This document shows positions 1 through 6,431 of a stretch of 12,030 nt of DNA, piece by piece (position 1 is the stretch's first letter; every line of letters begins with the position of its first letter). The notes beneath the pieces are model-generated. The model had not been told where the DNA came from and ran no database searches. It was given only the letters and a program-made list of their open reading frames with translations. The DNA comes from RUG721 sp040307385 (lineage in GTDB: Bacteria; Actinomycetota; Coriobacteriia; Coriobacteriales; Atopobiaceae). The position numbers and the translations under genes were made by a program. The stretch covers positions 1-12,030 of the forward strand of contig JAWRJQ010000012.1 of the NCBI GenBank assembly GCA_040307385.1, read 5' to 3'.

Positions 1-16
1 CCCCCCCCCCCCCCCC
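1..16. repeat. Poly-C homopolymer tract at the window edge
   Basis: Sixteen consecutive C residues open the window, and the tract may continue outside it. It directly precedes GGGCCTGGCACC, the outer end of the inverted-repeat cluster that follows. Other copies of this repeat family in the window start with only 5 or 6 C, so this looks like an expanded version of the same terminal C run. Such a tract is prone to slippage and to sequencing error, so its true length is uncertain. Confidence 0.8.
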
Positions 17-19
17 GGG

Positions 20-129
20 CCTGGCACCAAAACGGCTTATTCCTGCGGATTCTGGCACCAGAACGCCTTAGTCCTAAGGAATAAGGCGTTTGAGCGGCTC
101 AAGTCGCAGGAATAAGGCGTTTCCGTGCC
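20..129. repeat. Nested inverted repeat, divergent member of the window's palindromic repeat family
   Basis: The arm at 23-47 (GGCACC...TTATTCCTGCG) matches the reverse complement of 105-129 at 22 of 25 positions. A second pair is nested inside: AACGCCTTA at 62-70 against TAAGGCGTT at 82-90, with CTTAGTCCTAAG (67-78) itself palindromic. The motif AACGCCTTATTCC therefore occurs four times, two in each orientation. The outer arm, CCTGGCACC followed by a CGGCTTATTCC block, aligns with the arms of the repeats at 2819, 6306 and 9821 (CCTGGTACC ... CGGCCTATTCC), so it is a diverged relative. It lies about 90 bp upstream of mtaD and may mark the end of a preceding gene outside the window. No function can be assigned. 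Confidence 0.75.
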
Positions 130-220
130 ACGGGCGGAAACGCTCCATCGGGGGAGTATCCCCGAGCGGGGGAAGTTTTGGCAGAATAGGCATGAGAGAT
201 GCACGCACGAAGGAGGTTCC

Positions 221-1498
221 ATGAGATTGCTCGTCAAAGACGCGCTCGCCGTTCTCCCCGACGGCGGCGGCCATCGCGTCGGCCGGCACGACATCTACAT
301 CGAGGGGGGCGACATCGCAGGCATCGATGCTGCCCCCGAGGGCTTCTCCCCCGATGAGACCATCGACGCCACGCGGCGCCTTGCCATTCCCGGCCTCGTC
401 AACGCGCACACGCATACCTACATGAGCATGATGCGCAACGCGGCCGACGACCTCCCGTTCACCGACTGGCTCTTCGGCACGGTCATGCCCATCGAGGACC
501 GCCTCGAGCCCGAAGATGCGTACTGGGGGTCGCTGCTGGCCCAGATCGAGATGATCCGAAGCGGCACCACCTGCTTCAACGACATGCCGATGTTCGTCGA
601 CCAGATCGCCCGCGCTGCCCGCGAGAGCGGCATGCGCGCCGTGCTCGCCCGCGGACTCCAGGGCGACGAGTACGACCGCAGCGACTTCCGCCTCGACCAG
701 TCGCTCGCCGCGCGGCGCGAAAACGCCGAGTGCAGCCGCCTGACCTTCCGGCTGGGACCCCATGCGCCCTACACCTGCGGGCCCGACTACCTGCGCATGA
801 TCGCCGATGTGGCGCGAGAGGAGGGCATGGGCGTCCACATCCACATCGCCGAGGCCCAGTCGGAGACCGACGGCATCGCCGAGCGCTACGGCTGCACGCC
901 CGTCGAGTACGTCGCACGGGCAGGCATCTTCGAGGTGCCCACCGTCGCCGCGCACTGCATTCGCGTCGAGGGGTCCGACCGGGCGATTCTCGCCGAGAAG
1001 GGCGTGAGCGTGGTGACGAACCCCGCCTCGAACATGAAGCTCGGCAACGGCTTCGCGCCCGTGCCCGAGCTGATCGAGGCGGGTGTCAACGTGTGCCTGG
1101 GCACCGACGGCGCGGCCTCCAACAACGCGCAGAACATGTTCCGCGAGATGGGGCTCGTCACGCTGATCCACAAGGGCACGCACGATACGCCGCAGTGCAT
1201 CTCGGCGCATGAGGCGCTGCGCATGGCGACGCGCAACGGGGCGCAGGCGCTCGGGCTGCCGTGCGGATCGATCGAGGTGGGCAAGAAGGCCGACCTCGCC
1301 CTGCTCGACCTCGATGCGCCATCCCTCACGCCGCTCAACGACGCCGTTGCGGCCCTCTCCTACTCCGCAAACGGCTCGGAGGTCGCCACCGTCATCATCG
1401 ACGGCGTCGTCGTGATGCGCGATCGCGCGCTGCTCGCCATCGACGAGGAACGCGTGCGGCATGAGATTGCCCGCATCTGCAGGCGCATCTTGTCCTAA
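221..1498 (+). CDS. mtaD: 5'-methylthioadenosine / S-adenosylhomocysteine deaminase (amidohydrolase)
   Basis: This 425-residue cytosolic enzyme of the amidohydrolase superfamily is predicted to deaminate SAH (and MTA) to the inosyl form. The metal-site signature is complete: HTH at 63-65 within NAHTHTYMSMMRNAADDLP, HIHIAE with H206, H208 and E211, AAHC with H245, and GTDGAASNN with D296. VTNPASNMKLGNG at 265-277 is typical of the MtaD/SAH-deaminase branch, as opposed to guanine or cytosine deaminases. The start at 221 is set by a perfect AAGGAGG (210-216) 4 nt upstream. The frame is open back to an ATG at 125, but that extension has no such site and no conserved sequence. The next gene, an SAH hydrolase, starts 43 bp downstream and is probably co-transcribed. 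Substrate preference between MTA, SAH and adenosine cannot be read from the sequence. Confidence 0.92.
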   Translation: MRLLVKDALAVLPDGGGHRVGRHDIYIEGGDIAGIDAAPEGFSPDETIDATRRLAIPGLVNAHTHTYMSMMRNAADDLPFTDWLFGTVMPIEDRLEPEDAYWGSLLAQIEMIRSGTTCFNDMPMFVDQIARAARESGMRAVLARGLQGDEYDRSDFRLDQSLAARRENAECSRLTFRLGPHAPYTCGPDYLRMIADVAREEGMGVHIHIAEAQSETDGIAERYGCTPVEYVARAGIFEVPTVAAHCIRVEGSDRAILAEKGVSVVTNPASNMKLGNGFAPVPELIEAGVNVCLGTDGAASNNAQNMFREMGLVTLIHKGTHDTPQCISAHEALRMATRNGAQALGLPCGSIEVGKKADLALLDLDAPSLTPLNDAVAALSYSANGSEVATVIIDGVVVMRDRALLAIDEERVRHEIARICRRILS

Positions 1499-1541
1499 AC
1501 TGTCACCATCGCCCTTGGAAGAAAGATGGGAGCACGGCACC

Positions 1542-2789
1542 ATGGCAAGCGAGATCAAAGACATCAATCTGGCTGAGAGCGGCCAGCGCAAGATCGAGTG
1601 GGTGAGGCGCAACTGCCCGCTTCTCACCATGCTGAAGGACGAGTTCGCCGCAACCCGGCCGTTCGCCGGAAAGAAGATCGCGCTCTCCATCCATCTTGAG
1701 GCCAAGACGGCCTATCTGTGCGAGGTGCTGGCAGCGGGCGGCGCCGAGATGTACGTCACGGGATCCAACCCGCTCTCCACGCAGGACGATGTTGCGGCAG
1801 CCTTGGTCGAGGAGGGCATCGAGGTCCACGCCTGGCACGGCATCTCGGATCAGGACTACGACCGCTGCATCGATGCGATCCTCGCGGTCGGCCCCCACAT
1901 CATCATCGACGACGGCGGCGATCTCGTGCATCGCGTGCACACGCGCTTCCCCGAGCTCATCGAGAACATCATCGGCGGCTGCGAGGAAACCACCACGGGC
2001 ATCATCCGCTTGGAGGCCCTCAACCGCGAGGGCAAGCTGCGCTTCCCGATGGTGCGCGTGAACAACGCCATGATGAAGCACTTCTTCGACAACCGCTACG
2101 GCACCGGGCAGAGCGTGTGGGACGGCATCAACCGCACCACCAATCTGGTGGTTGCCGGCAAGACCGTGGTGGTTGCCGGCTACGGATGGTGCGGCAAGGG
2201 CGTGGCCATGCGCGCCAAGGGGCTCGGTGCCAAGGTCATCGTCACCGAGATCGACCCGGTCAAGGCCATCGAGGCTATCATGGACGGCTTCGATGTCATG
2301 CCCATGGCGGAGGCCGCGCCGCTCGGCGACGTCTTCGTCACGGTCACGGGTTGCGAGAAGGTCATCGACGAGGAGGACTTCCTGCGGATGCACGAGGGAG
2401 CCGTCTGCTGCAACGCAGGCCACTTCGACTGCGAGGTCGATATGGCGGGGCTGCGCGAGCTCGCGGTGGAGACGCGCGAGATGCGCGCCAACATCACGGG
2501 GTACAGGCTGCCCAACGGCATCTGGATCTACGTGCTCGGCGAGGGCCGGCTCGTCAACCTCGCCTGCGGAGACGGACACCCCGCCGAGATCATGGACATG
2601 TCCTTCGCCATCCAGGCGCTCTCGGCCAAATATCTTGTGGAACATCAGGGCACCTTCGATGAGATGCTCATGGATGTGCCCGAGGAGGTTGACCGCGACG
2701 TGGCGCGCAAGGAGCTCGCCTTCATGGGCAAGCGCATCGACGTGCTCACCCCCGAACAGGAGCGCTACCTCAACGAGTCAGGCATCTAG
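1542..2789 (+). CDS. ahcY: S-adenosylhomocysteine hydrolase, short Thermotoga/archaeal type (possible S-inosylhomocysteine hydrolase)
   Basis: This is a 415-residue cytosolic NAD-dependent hydrolase that would release homocysteine from SAH or S-inosylhomocysteine. Visible hallmarks are IIDDGGD (121-127), the EETTTG motif (148-153), K179 and D183 in NNAMMKHFFDNRYGTGQS, the NAD-binding loop GYGWCGKG (213-220), NAGHFD (291-296) and LACGDGHPAEIMDMSFA (340-356). It lacks the insertion and C-terminal tail of typical ~470-residue bacterial/eukaryotic enzymes and ends PEQERYLNESGI. The substrate motif near the N-terminus is SIHLEAKTAYL (49-59), as I recall it from Thermotoga maritima SAHH, in place of the usual HxTxET. 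The start ATG at 1542 has GGGAG 9 nt upstream; the frame is open further 5' but only through the end of mtaD. Being paired with mtaD suggests an SAH to SIH to homocysteine plus inosine route. The family assignment is firm; SIH preference is inferred. Confidence 0.92.
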   Translation: MASEIKDINLAESGQRKIEWVRRNCPLLTMLKDEFAATRPFAGKKIALSIHLEAKTAYLCEVLAAGGAEMYVTGSNPLSTQDDVAAALVEEGIEVHAWHGISDQDYDRCIDAILAVGPHIIIDDGGDLVHRVHTRFPELIENIIGGCEETTTGIIRLEALNREGKLRFPMVRVNNAMMKHFFDNRYGTGQSVWDGINRTTNLVVAGKTVVVAGYGWCGKGVAMRAKGLGAKVIVTEIDPVKAIEAIMDGFDVMPMAEAAPLGDVFVTVTGCEKVIDEEDFLRMHEGAVCCNAGHFDCEVDMAGLRELAVETREMRANITGYRLPNGIWIYVLGEGRLVNLACGDGHPAEIMDMSFAIQALSAKYLVEHQGTFDEMLMDVPEEVDRDVARKELAFMGKRIDVLTPEQERYLNESGI

Positions 2790-2818
2790 GCGGCGCAAGG
2801 CATACGCCGGGAGCGGAT

Positions 2819-2936
2819 CCCCCTGGTACCAGATCGCCCTGTTCCAACGATTCGATCCCCCAAACAGCCTTCGTCTATGGACGACGGCCTCTTCGCGGCT
2901 CGAATCGTTGGAATAGGGCCTTTTGATGCCAGGGGG
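2819..2936. repeat. Palindromic repeat family copy, full length, imperfect
   Basis: The left arm at 2819-2855 (CCCCCTGGTACC, then CCCTGTTCCAACG, then ATTCGA) pairs with 2900-2936 with 6 mismatches in about 37, several of them G-U compatible. The inner part (CCCCCAAACAGCCTTCGTC, followed by GACGACGGC) would form a further stem in a better preserved copy. It begins 30 bp after the ahcY stop and ends 45 bp before the GNAT gene, so its RNA could act as a terminator or 3'-stabilising hairpin, although no U-tract follows. No reading frame crosses it convincingly. Confidence 0.85.
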
Positions 2937-2980
2937 TACGTGACGATACGGACGACGATACGATCTGCCGGGGAGCTGGC

Positions 2981-3580
2981 ATGGGATCTGAACAGCACGA
3001 CGTAATGCTCGCCCCGCTCGCACGCGAGGACCGCGAGCAGTTCATCTCCGACAACCAGGAGGCGTTCCTCTACGGGGCAACGGAGGAATTTGGCATGCGC
3101 GACGGGCATTTCGAGGAAGACGGGCAGATCATCTCCCGCGCAACCATCGAGGCATCCATCGACGGCGAGCATGCAAGGGCCTATCGCATCCTGCTTGGGG
3201 GCGAGAAGGTCGGCGGGCTTGTCATCCGCATCGACCAAGAGGCGCGCAGGGGCGAGCTCGAGCTGCTTTTCGTCTCGCCGCATGCCCATAGCAAGGGTAT
3301 CGGGCAAGCAGCCTGGAGGGCAGTCGAGAAGCTGCATCCCGAGGTACGCGTTTGGGAGCTCGTGACCCCCTACTTCGAAACGCGCAACATCCACTTCTAT
3401 GTGAATAAGCTGGGGTTCCATATCGTCGAGTTCTTCAACAGCCACCATCCCGATCCCAACGAGCCCGAAGGGTACAGCGGGACGCCCACAACCGACGAGC
3501 GCGATGGCATGTTCCGCTTCGAGAAGATCATGGACGGCAGCTCCATGCCCGATTCGGAGAAGGGGCCTTCGTCCTCCTAG
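2981..3580 (+). CDS. GNAT family N-acetyltransferase
   Basis: This 199-residue cytosolic protein has the GNAT fold signatures. Beta strand 4 leads into the acetyl-CoA pyrophosphate loop at 93-110 (LELLFVSPHAHSKGIGQA, matching the Q/R-x-x-G-x-G/A pattern with S104, K105, G106, I107, G108). The C-terminal motif ETRNIHFYVNKLGF (133-146) is the usual N-x-x-x-x-x-Y-x-K-x-G-F helix and strand. It would transfer acetyl from acetyl-CoA to an amine; the acceptor cannot be predicted. The last ~20 residues (SSMPDSEKGPSSS) are polar and probably disordered. GGGGAG at 2970-2975 lies 5 nt before ATG 2981. The stop overlaps the stop of the convergent histidine kinase by 3 bp (CTAG, 3577-3580). A palindromic repeat separates it from ahcY, so it is probably an independent unit. 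Confidence 0.88.
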   Translation: MGSEQHDVMLAPLAREDREQFISDNQEAFLYGATEEFGMRDGHFEEDGQIISRATIEASIDGEHARAYRILLGGEKVGGLVIRIDQEARRGELELLFVSPHAHSKGIGQAAWRAVEKLHPEVRVWELVTPYFETRNIHFYVNKLGFHIVEFFNSHHPDPNEPEGYSGTPTTDERDGMFRFEKIMDGSSMPDSEKGPSSS

Positions 3581-4896
3581 GCATCCCCCGCATCGAACCC
3601 GCGTCGGAACCAGAGCACTGCGGCGAACCTGCCATCGACGTGTTCCACCTGGCAGGATCCGCCCATCCTGCTCATCATGTACTCGACGTTCGCGAGCCCC
3701 ACCTGCGTACCCTCTTGCCCGTCGAGACGGGCATCCACCGCGTTTTCAAAGGTAAGCCCGATGCGCTTGTCCTCACGGCGCAGCTCTATGCGCACCGGCT
3801 CCGAACGATCGGCGTACTTGTCGATATTGGACGCAAGGTTGTCGAACAGCCTTCTCGCGAACGACATGCACACGAAGACCCGATCGTCGGACCAATCCAG
3901 CTCGCAATCAAGCCGGCAGCCTTTCTGGGACAGATAGTCGACCAGCTCGGAGAGCATGTCGAAAAAGGCCTCTCTCAGATCGACGAGCTCGGGCTTCATC
4001 CCCGCCCCTTCGCCCGAAGCAAGCGAGAAGCGGAGGATGTCATCCGCGAGCTGCTTTATCTGCCCCGCCTTCTCATCTATCCTGCACAGATACTCCCGCA
4101 GCTGATCTTCGTCCCGATACGTGCCGCTGCGCAGGATCTCGGTGTAGAGCATGAGCTTGGTGAGCGGAGTCCGCAGATCGTGGGACAAGCCCGTGATCAA
4201 GGACTGGTTCGCCTGCAGGGAAAGCGCCTCGGCATTTCGCTGCTCGAGAAAGGCGATGCGCATGGAGTCTAGGCCGCGCGCAAGCGCTGCGAGCTCATCG
4301 TCGCCCTGTACCGTAACGGCATGGTCGAGGTCCCCGCCTTCAAGCACCTGGACATCGGAGCTCAGATCGCAGATGTACGAGACCACCTTTCTGACGCCTC
4401 TTATAAAGATGCCGAGGAAGGCCGCGAGGGCGGCGATTATCTCGACTATGATCGCCTGCGTTCTAAGCTGGCTGGCCTCATCGCTGAAGATGAGCAGACC
4501 GGCCTCGCCATCGGCGAAGTCTATCGTGTAGTAGGCATACCAATCATAGAGGGTAGCGTCTATGTCCCTGCCGTACAGCTCATCCGATTCCAGATACGAT
4601 GAGTTGAATATCAGCTTGCCATCACGATATACCTCCATCAATATCACGGGTTGGCCTTCGCACCACGCAAGCAAGGCAGCCGTATCAGTAGCTGCGATCT
4701 GGTTGCTGTCGACATACGCTTGGAGGGACTCGACCCGTGCCGCAATGCGCTCTGCTTGGTAGTCCACGTTTCCGGTTATCGTGTCGATCATCGCATCGCC
4801 GATATGGTAGAGGGCGACAAACAGCGCGATGCCGATCGAGGCGGAGAGGAGCAGCAGCCGGACGAAGCGCAGCCCCAGTCCCGAACGGCTATTCAT
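3577..4896 (-). CDS. Membrane sensor histidine kinase (two-component system)
   Basis: This is a 439-residue sensor kinase. TM1 spans about residues 10-31 and TM2 about 148-166, enclosing an extracytoplasmic domain of ~115 residues. A HAMP-like linker (167-215) follows, then the DHp helix with the phospho-acceptor H239 in LSHDLRTPLTKL (237-248), and a C-terminal ATPase domain with N-box LFDNLASNIDKYA (350-362). The glycine-rich G1 motif (DxGxG) is not recognisable; FENAVDA (383-389) sits there, followed by GTQVGLANVEYMM (396-408) as the G2-like region. Start ATG 4896 is preceded by GGGGTGGG and overlaps the response-regulator stop by 8 nt, indicating translational coupling. A GTG three codons upstream (4905) is a possible alternative. 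The partner is the OmpR-type regulator just upstream; the ligand is unknown. Its position opposite a bacteriocin cluster suggests sensing of envelope stress or of the bacteriocin, which is inference. Confidence 0.9.
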   Translation of the reverse strand: MNSRSGLGLRFVRLLLLSASIGIALFVALYHIGDAMIDTITGNVDYQAERIAARVESLQAYVDSNQIAATDTAALLAWCEGQPVILMEVYRDGKLIFNSSYLESDELYGRDIDATLYDWYAYYTIDFADGEAGLLIFSDEASQLRTQAIIVEIIAALAAFLGIFIRGVRKVVSYICDLSSDVQVLEGGDLDHAVTVQGDDELAALARGLDSMRIAFLEQRNAEALSLQANQSLITGLSHDLRTPLTKLMLYTEILRSGTYRDEDQLREYLCRIDEKAGQIKQLADDILRFSLASGEGAGMKPELVDLREAFFDMLSELVDYLSQKGCRLDCELDWSDDRVFVCMSFARRLFDNLASNIDKYADRSEPVRIELRREDKRIGLTFENAVDARLDGQEGTQVGLANVEYMMSRMGGSCQVEHVDGRFAAVLWFRRGFDAGDA

Positions 4897-5611
4897 GCAA
4901 CCCACCCCGCCGGAAGCGATAGCCCTTCCCCCATGCGGTCTGGATATACCTCGGCTGGTGAGGGTCCTCCTCGATCTTCGTACGCAGGTTTCGGATATGC
5001 ACCATAACCGTACCGTTTGAGATGTAGGTATACGGCTCGTTCCAAACAGCCTCGTAAATGGTCCGGGCGGAGAATGCGCGCGTCGGATTCTTCATGAGCA
5101 GCAGGAGGATCTGGTACTCGGTTTCGGTCAGGCTGGCCTCCCCGCCTTTGACCCAGACCTCGTTATGGGTTCGTGCGATCTTGATGTCGCCCAGCTCGAG
5201 ATAGGCGCTCTGCTCCGTCTCTCCGAGCTGATCCTTGCCGCGGTAGATGCGCCATCTTCTCAAAAGCGCCTTCACCCTGCCGCTCAGCTCTGCATAGGAG
5301 AATGGTTTCGTCAGATAGTCGTCCCCGCCCGCCGTCAATCCTATGAGCTTATCGGATTCCTGGGCCTTCGCCGTCAGGAAGAGGATGGGCACGGCGGAGG
5401 TCTTGCGGATCTCCTCGCATACTCTGAGGCCGCTCATACCCGGCATCATGATGTCGAGTATGACCAAGTCGATTGCATCCGAGAGCATCTCCAAAGCCTG
5501 CCGCCCGTCGCCGGCCTCGAGTATGGTGTAGCCCTCCCCGCTTAAGAGGATCCTGATTCCCTCGCGGATCTCCGACTCGTCCTCAACGATCAAAATCGTC
5601 TGTGATTCCAT
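4889..5611 (-). CDS. OmpR/PhoB-type response regulator
   Basis: This 240-residue DNA-binding regulator has a receiver domain at residues 1-120 with the acidic pair E10/D11, phospho-acceptor D53 (LVILDIMMPGMSG), T80 (LFLTAKA) and K102 (YLTKPFSYAEL). A winged-helix output domain follows at about 138-235 (SLTETEYQILLLLMKN, then VMVHIRNLRTKIEEDP and the wing YIQTAWGKGYRFRR). The start is ATG 5611, with AGGAAAGG 8 nt upstream (minus strand, 5620-5627). The frame stays open for 52 more codons upstream, but those residues resemble no receiver domain. It overlaps the kinase gene by 8 nt, so the two are co-translated. It would be phosphorylated by that kinase. Likely targets are the divergent bacteriocin promoter, which carries phased direct repeats at 6432-6447, and its own operon. 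Confidence 0.93.
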   Translation of the reverse strand: MESQTILIVEDESEIREGIRILLSGEGYTILEAGDGRQALEMLSDAIDLVILDIMMPGMSGLRVCEEIRKTSAVPILFLTAKAQESDKLIGLTAGGDDYLTKPFSYAELSGRVKALLRRWRIYRGKDQLGETEQSAYLELGDIKIARTHNEVWVKGGEASLTETEYQILLLLMKNPTRAFSARTIYEAVWNEPYTYISNGTVMVHIRNLRTKIEEDPHQPRYIQTAWGKGYRFRRGGLHE

Positions 5612-5644
5612 ACGTATGGCCTTTCCTCTCGAACAGGGCCGCAA

Positions 5645-5676
5645 GACGCCCTCCATGTATCGGCATGGAAGGCGCC
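5645..5676 (-). promoter_or_regulatory. RNA hairpin in the leader of the response-regulator gene
   Basis: On the minus strand, 5676-5664 (GGCGCCTTCCATG) pairs with 5657-5645 (CATGGAGGGCGTC) at 11 of 13 positions with a 6-nt loop. The stem ends 34 nt before the regulator start codon. No U-tract follows, so it is not a standard terminator. It could separate expression of the upstream lipoprotein from the regulator/kinase pair by processing or pausing. The rest of the 211-bp gap (5612-5822) also contains CCGATGA (5788-5794) against TCATCGG (5808-5814), a weak hairpin just past the lipoprotein stop, and a TAGAAT on the minus strand (5773-5768) that could be a -10 element without a clear -35. Confidence 0.4.
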
Positions 5677-5822
5677 TCGCAACAGGAAGGAAGGAGAGAG
5701 AATCGTAGTGCTGCCTGCCGGTTCCAACCCTTCCCTTTCGCGTGCCGTCGAGCATGTGCTGCATCACATTCTAGCTGAGCGACGGATCCGATGAGGGTCG
5801 GGCGGTTTCATCGGGCGGAAAC

Positions 5823-6179
5823 CTAGTTGGACTTGCCGGTCTTGGTGCTGTCGGTCTTCTTGCTATCGGTCTTGGTTTCCGTCGTCTTCTTGCTGTCGGT
5901 CTTTTTGCTGTTCGTCTTCTTGCTGTTGTTGTTCTTGGTACTGTTGGTCTTCGTGCTGTCGGTCTTCTTTCTGCTGTTGTTCGAGGTACTGTTCATCTTC
6001 TTGCCGGTGCTGTTCGTGCTGTCGGTCTGGGTCTGTGTTTGCTGCGTCGATGCGGTGTTGCTGTTCTTTTTCTCGCCAACGCAACCCGTCAGGGGAACGA
6101 GGCCCAGGCCCAGTGCAAGTGCTGCTGTAACGACTTTCTTGCCAATCCCGCCGTGCATAGCGTTCATGTTCTTCTCCAT
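5823..6179 (-). CDS. Putative lipoprotein with a Lys/Ser/Thr/Asn low-complexity tail
   Basis: This 118-residue protein has a type II signal peptide: KK at 14-15, a hydrophobic core VVTAALALGLGLVPL and the lipobox LTGC with C33 as the lipidated residue. The 86-residue mature part is extremely hydrophilic, starting VGEKKNSNTAS, then QQTQTQTDSTNSTG, then imperfect repeats of KKTDS/KTNS units to the end (...TDSTKTGKSN). No folded domain is recognised. The tail would be cationic, flexible and exposed on the outer face of the membrane. It is the first gene of the minus-strand lipoprotein-regulator-kinase series and is divergent from the bacteriocin operon. Start ATG 6179 has AAAGGA about 10 nt upstream; ATG 6167, just after GGAGAAG, is an alternative. 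Possible roles are immunity or decoy for the bacteriocin, or a sensor ligand for the kinase; none is shown by sequence. Confidence 0.75.
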   Translation of the reverse strand: MEKNMNAMHGGIGKKVVTAALALGLGLVPLTGCVGEKKNSNTASTQQTQTQTDSTNSTGKKMNSTSNNSRKKTDSTKTNSTKNNNSKKTNSKKTDSKKTTETKTDSKKTDSTKTGKSN

Positions 6180-6237
6180 GATCGTAGCGTCCTTTCCACA
6201 ACATGTCGGCTACCGTATTGCATCCGATGTCTATAAG

Positions 6238-6266
6238 CCTATGGGGAGTTCCTTAACTCCCCTAGG
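6238..6266. promoter_or_regulatory. Palindrome upstream of the lipoprotein gene
   Basis: GGGGAGTT (6243-6250) and AACTCCCC (6255-6262) form a perfect 8-bp inverted repeat around CCTT. With one bulged T it extends to CCTA/TAGG on the outside. It sits 59-87 bp upstream of the lipoprotein start on the minus strand. As RNA it is a strong hairpin, but no T-run follows on either strand, so an operator or leader structure is more likely than a terminator. Confidence 0.45.
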
Positions 6267-6276
6267 TTGCAGTCCT

Positions 6277-6298
6277 TAACGTTTCTGAAGAAGCGTTA
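6277..6298. promoter_or_regulatory. Second palindrome in the divergent intergenic region
   Basis: AACGTTTCTGAAGAAGCGTT (6278-6297) is an imperfect 20-bp palindrome: nine pairs, one of them T-G, around GA, with T6277-A6298 adding one more. It lies 11 bp from the preceding palindrome and 8 bp before the half repeat at 6306. Spacing and symmetry fit a dimeric regulator's site in the shared control region. Which protein would bind is unknown. Confidence 0.35.
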
Positions 6299-6305
6299 CC
6301 GACCA

Positions 6306-6392
6306 CCCCCTGGTACCAGATCGGCCTATTCCAACGGTTTGAGCCCCCAAACAGCCTTCGCCCTTGGCCTGATATGAGGGGCTTATACCGTT
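6306..6392. repeat. Palindromic repeat family copy, left half plus inner stem only
   Basis: 6306-6356 repeats the left arm of the copy at 9821 almost exactly (CCCCCTGGTACC, then ATCGGCCTATTCCAACGG, then CCCCCAAACAGCC). The matching outer right arm is absent. A short inner pair remains: AACGGTTTGAGCCCC (6333-6347) against GGGGCTTATACCGTT (6378-6392), 13 of 15 paired. The missing right half is replaced by the AT-rich promoter segment of the bacteriocin operon, so the element appears truncated at this boundary. Confidence 0.8.
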
Positions 6393-6431
6393 CAAGGAGC
6401 ATTTTGCTCGTTCACGGAATAGTTTGCTTCC

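Noticed and set aside
1..129. CRISPR-like array from the four copies of AACGCCTTATTCC
   Set aside because: The copies alternate in orientation and pair with each other as nested inverted repeats; there is no constant direct repeat with unique spacers and no cas gene.
148..165. TCGGGG / CCCCGA stem upstream of mtaD as a SAM/SAH riboswitch
   Set aside because: It is a single short stem with a 6-nt loop and no visible conserved riboswitch core; the 90-bp leader is too short and unstructured to support the claim.
74..1705. Long minus-strand open frame (543 codons) opposite mtaD and the start of ahcY
   Set aside because: It is rich in H, R, A, D and G repeats, has no recognisable domain, runs through the inverted repeat and both promoters, and mirrors the codon positions of two well-supported genes. 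Long antisense frames are expected in GC-rich DNA.
1503..2645. Minus-strand open frame of 380 codons opposite ahcY
   Set aside because: Its composition (H, D, A, V, L runs) is that of an antisense shadow of an SAH hydrolase whose every catalytic motif is intact on the other strand.
5612..5767. 52-codon N-terminal extension of the response regulator
   Set aside because: The residues before MESQTILIVEDE do not resemble a receiver domain, and a good AGGAAAGG sits 8 nt before ATG 5611.
5827..6279. Plus-strand hydrophobic frame of 150 codons (LLSVFLL-like runs) looking like a membrane protein
   Set aside because: It is the antisense reading of the KKTDS low-complexity tail: Lys/Ser/Thr codons read backwards give Leu/Val/Phe. 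It has no convincing ribosome site, and the lipoprotein frame has a proper lipobox.
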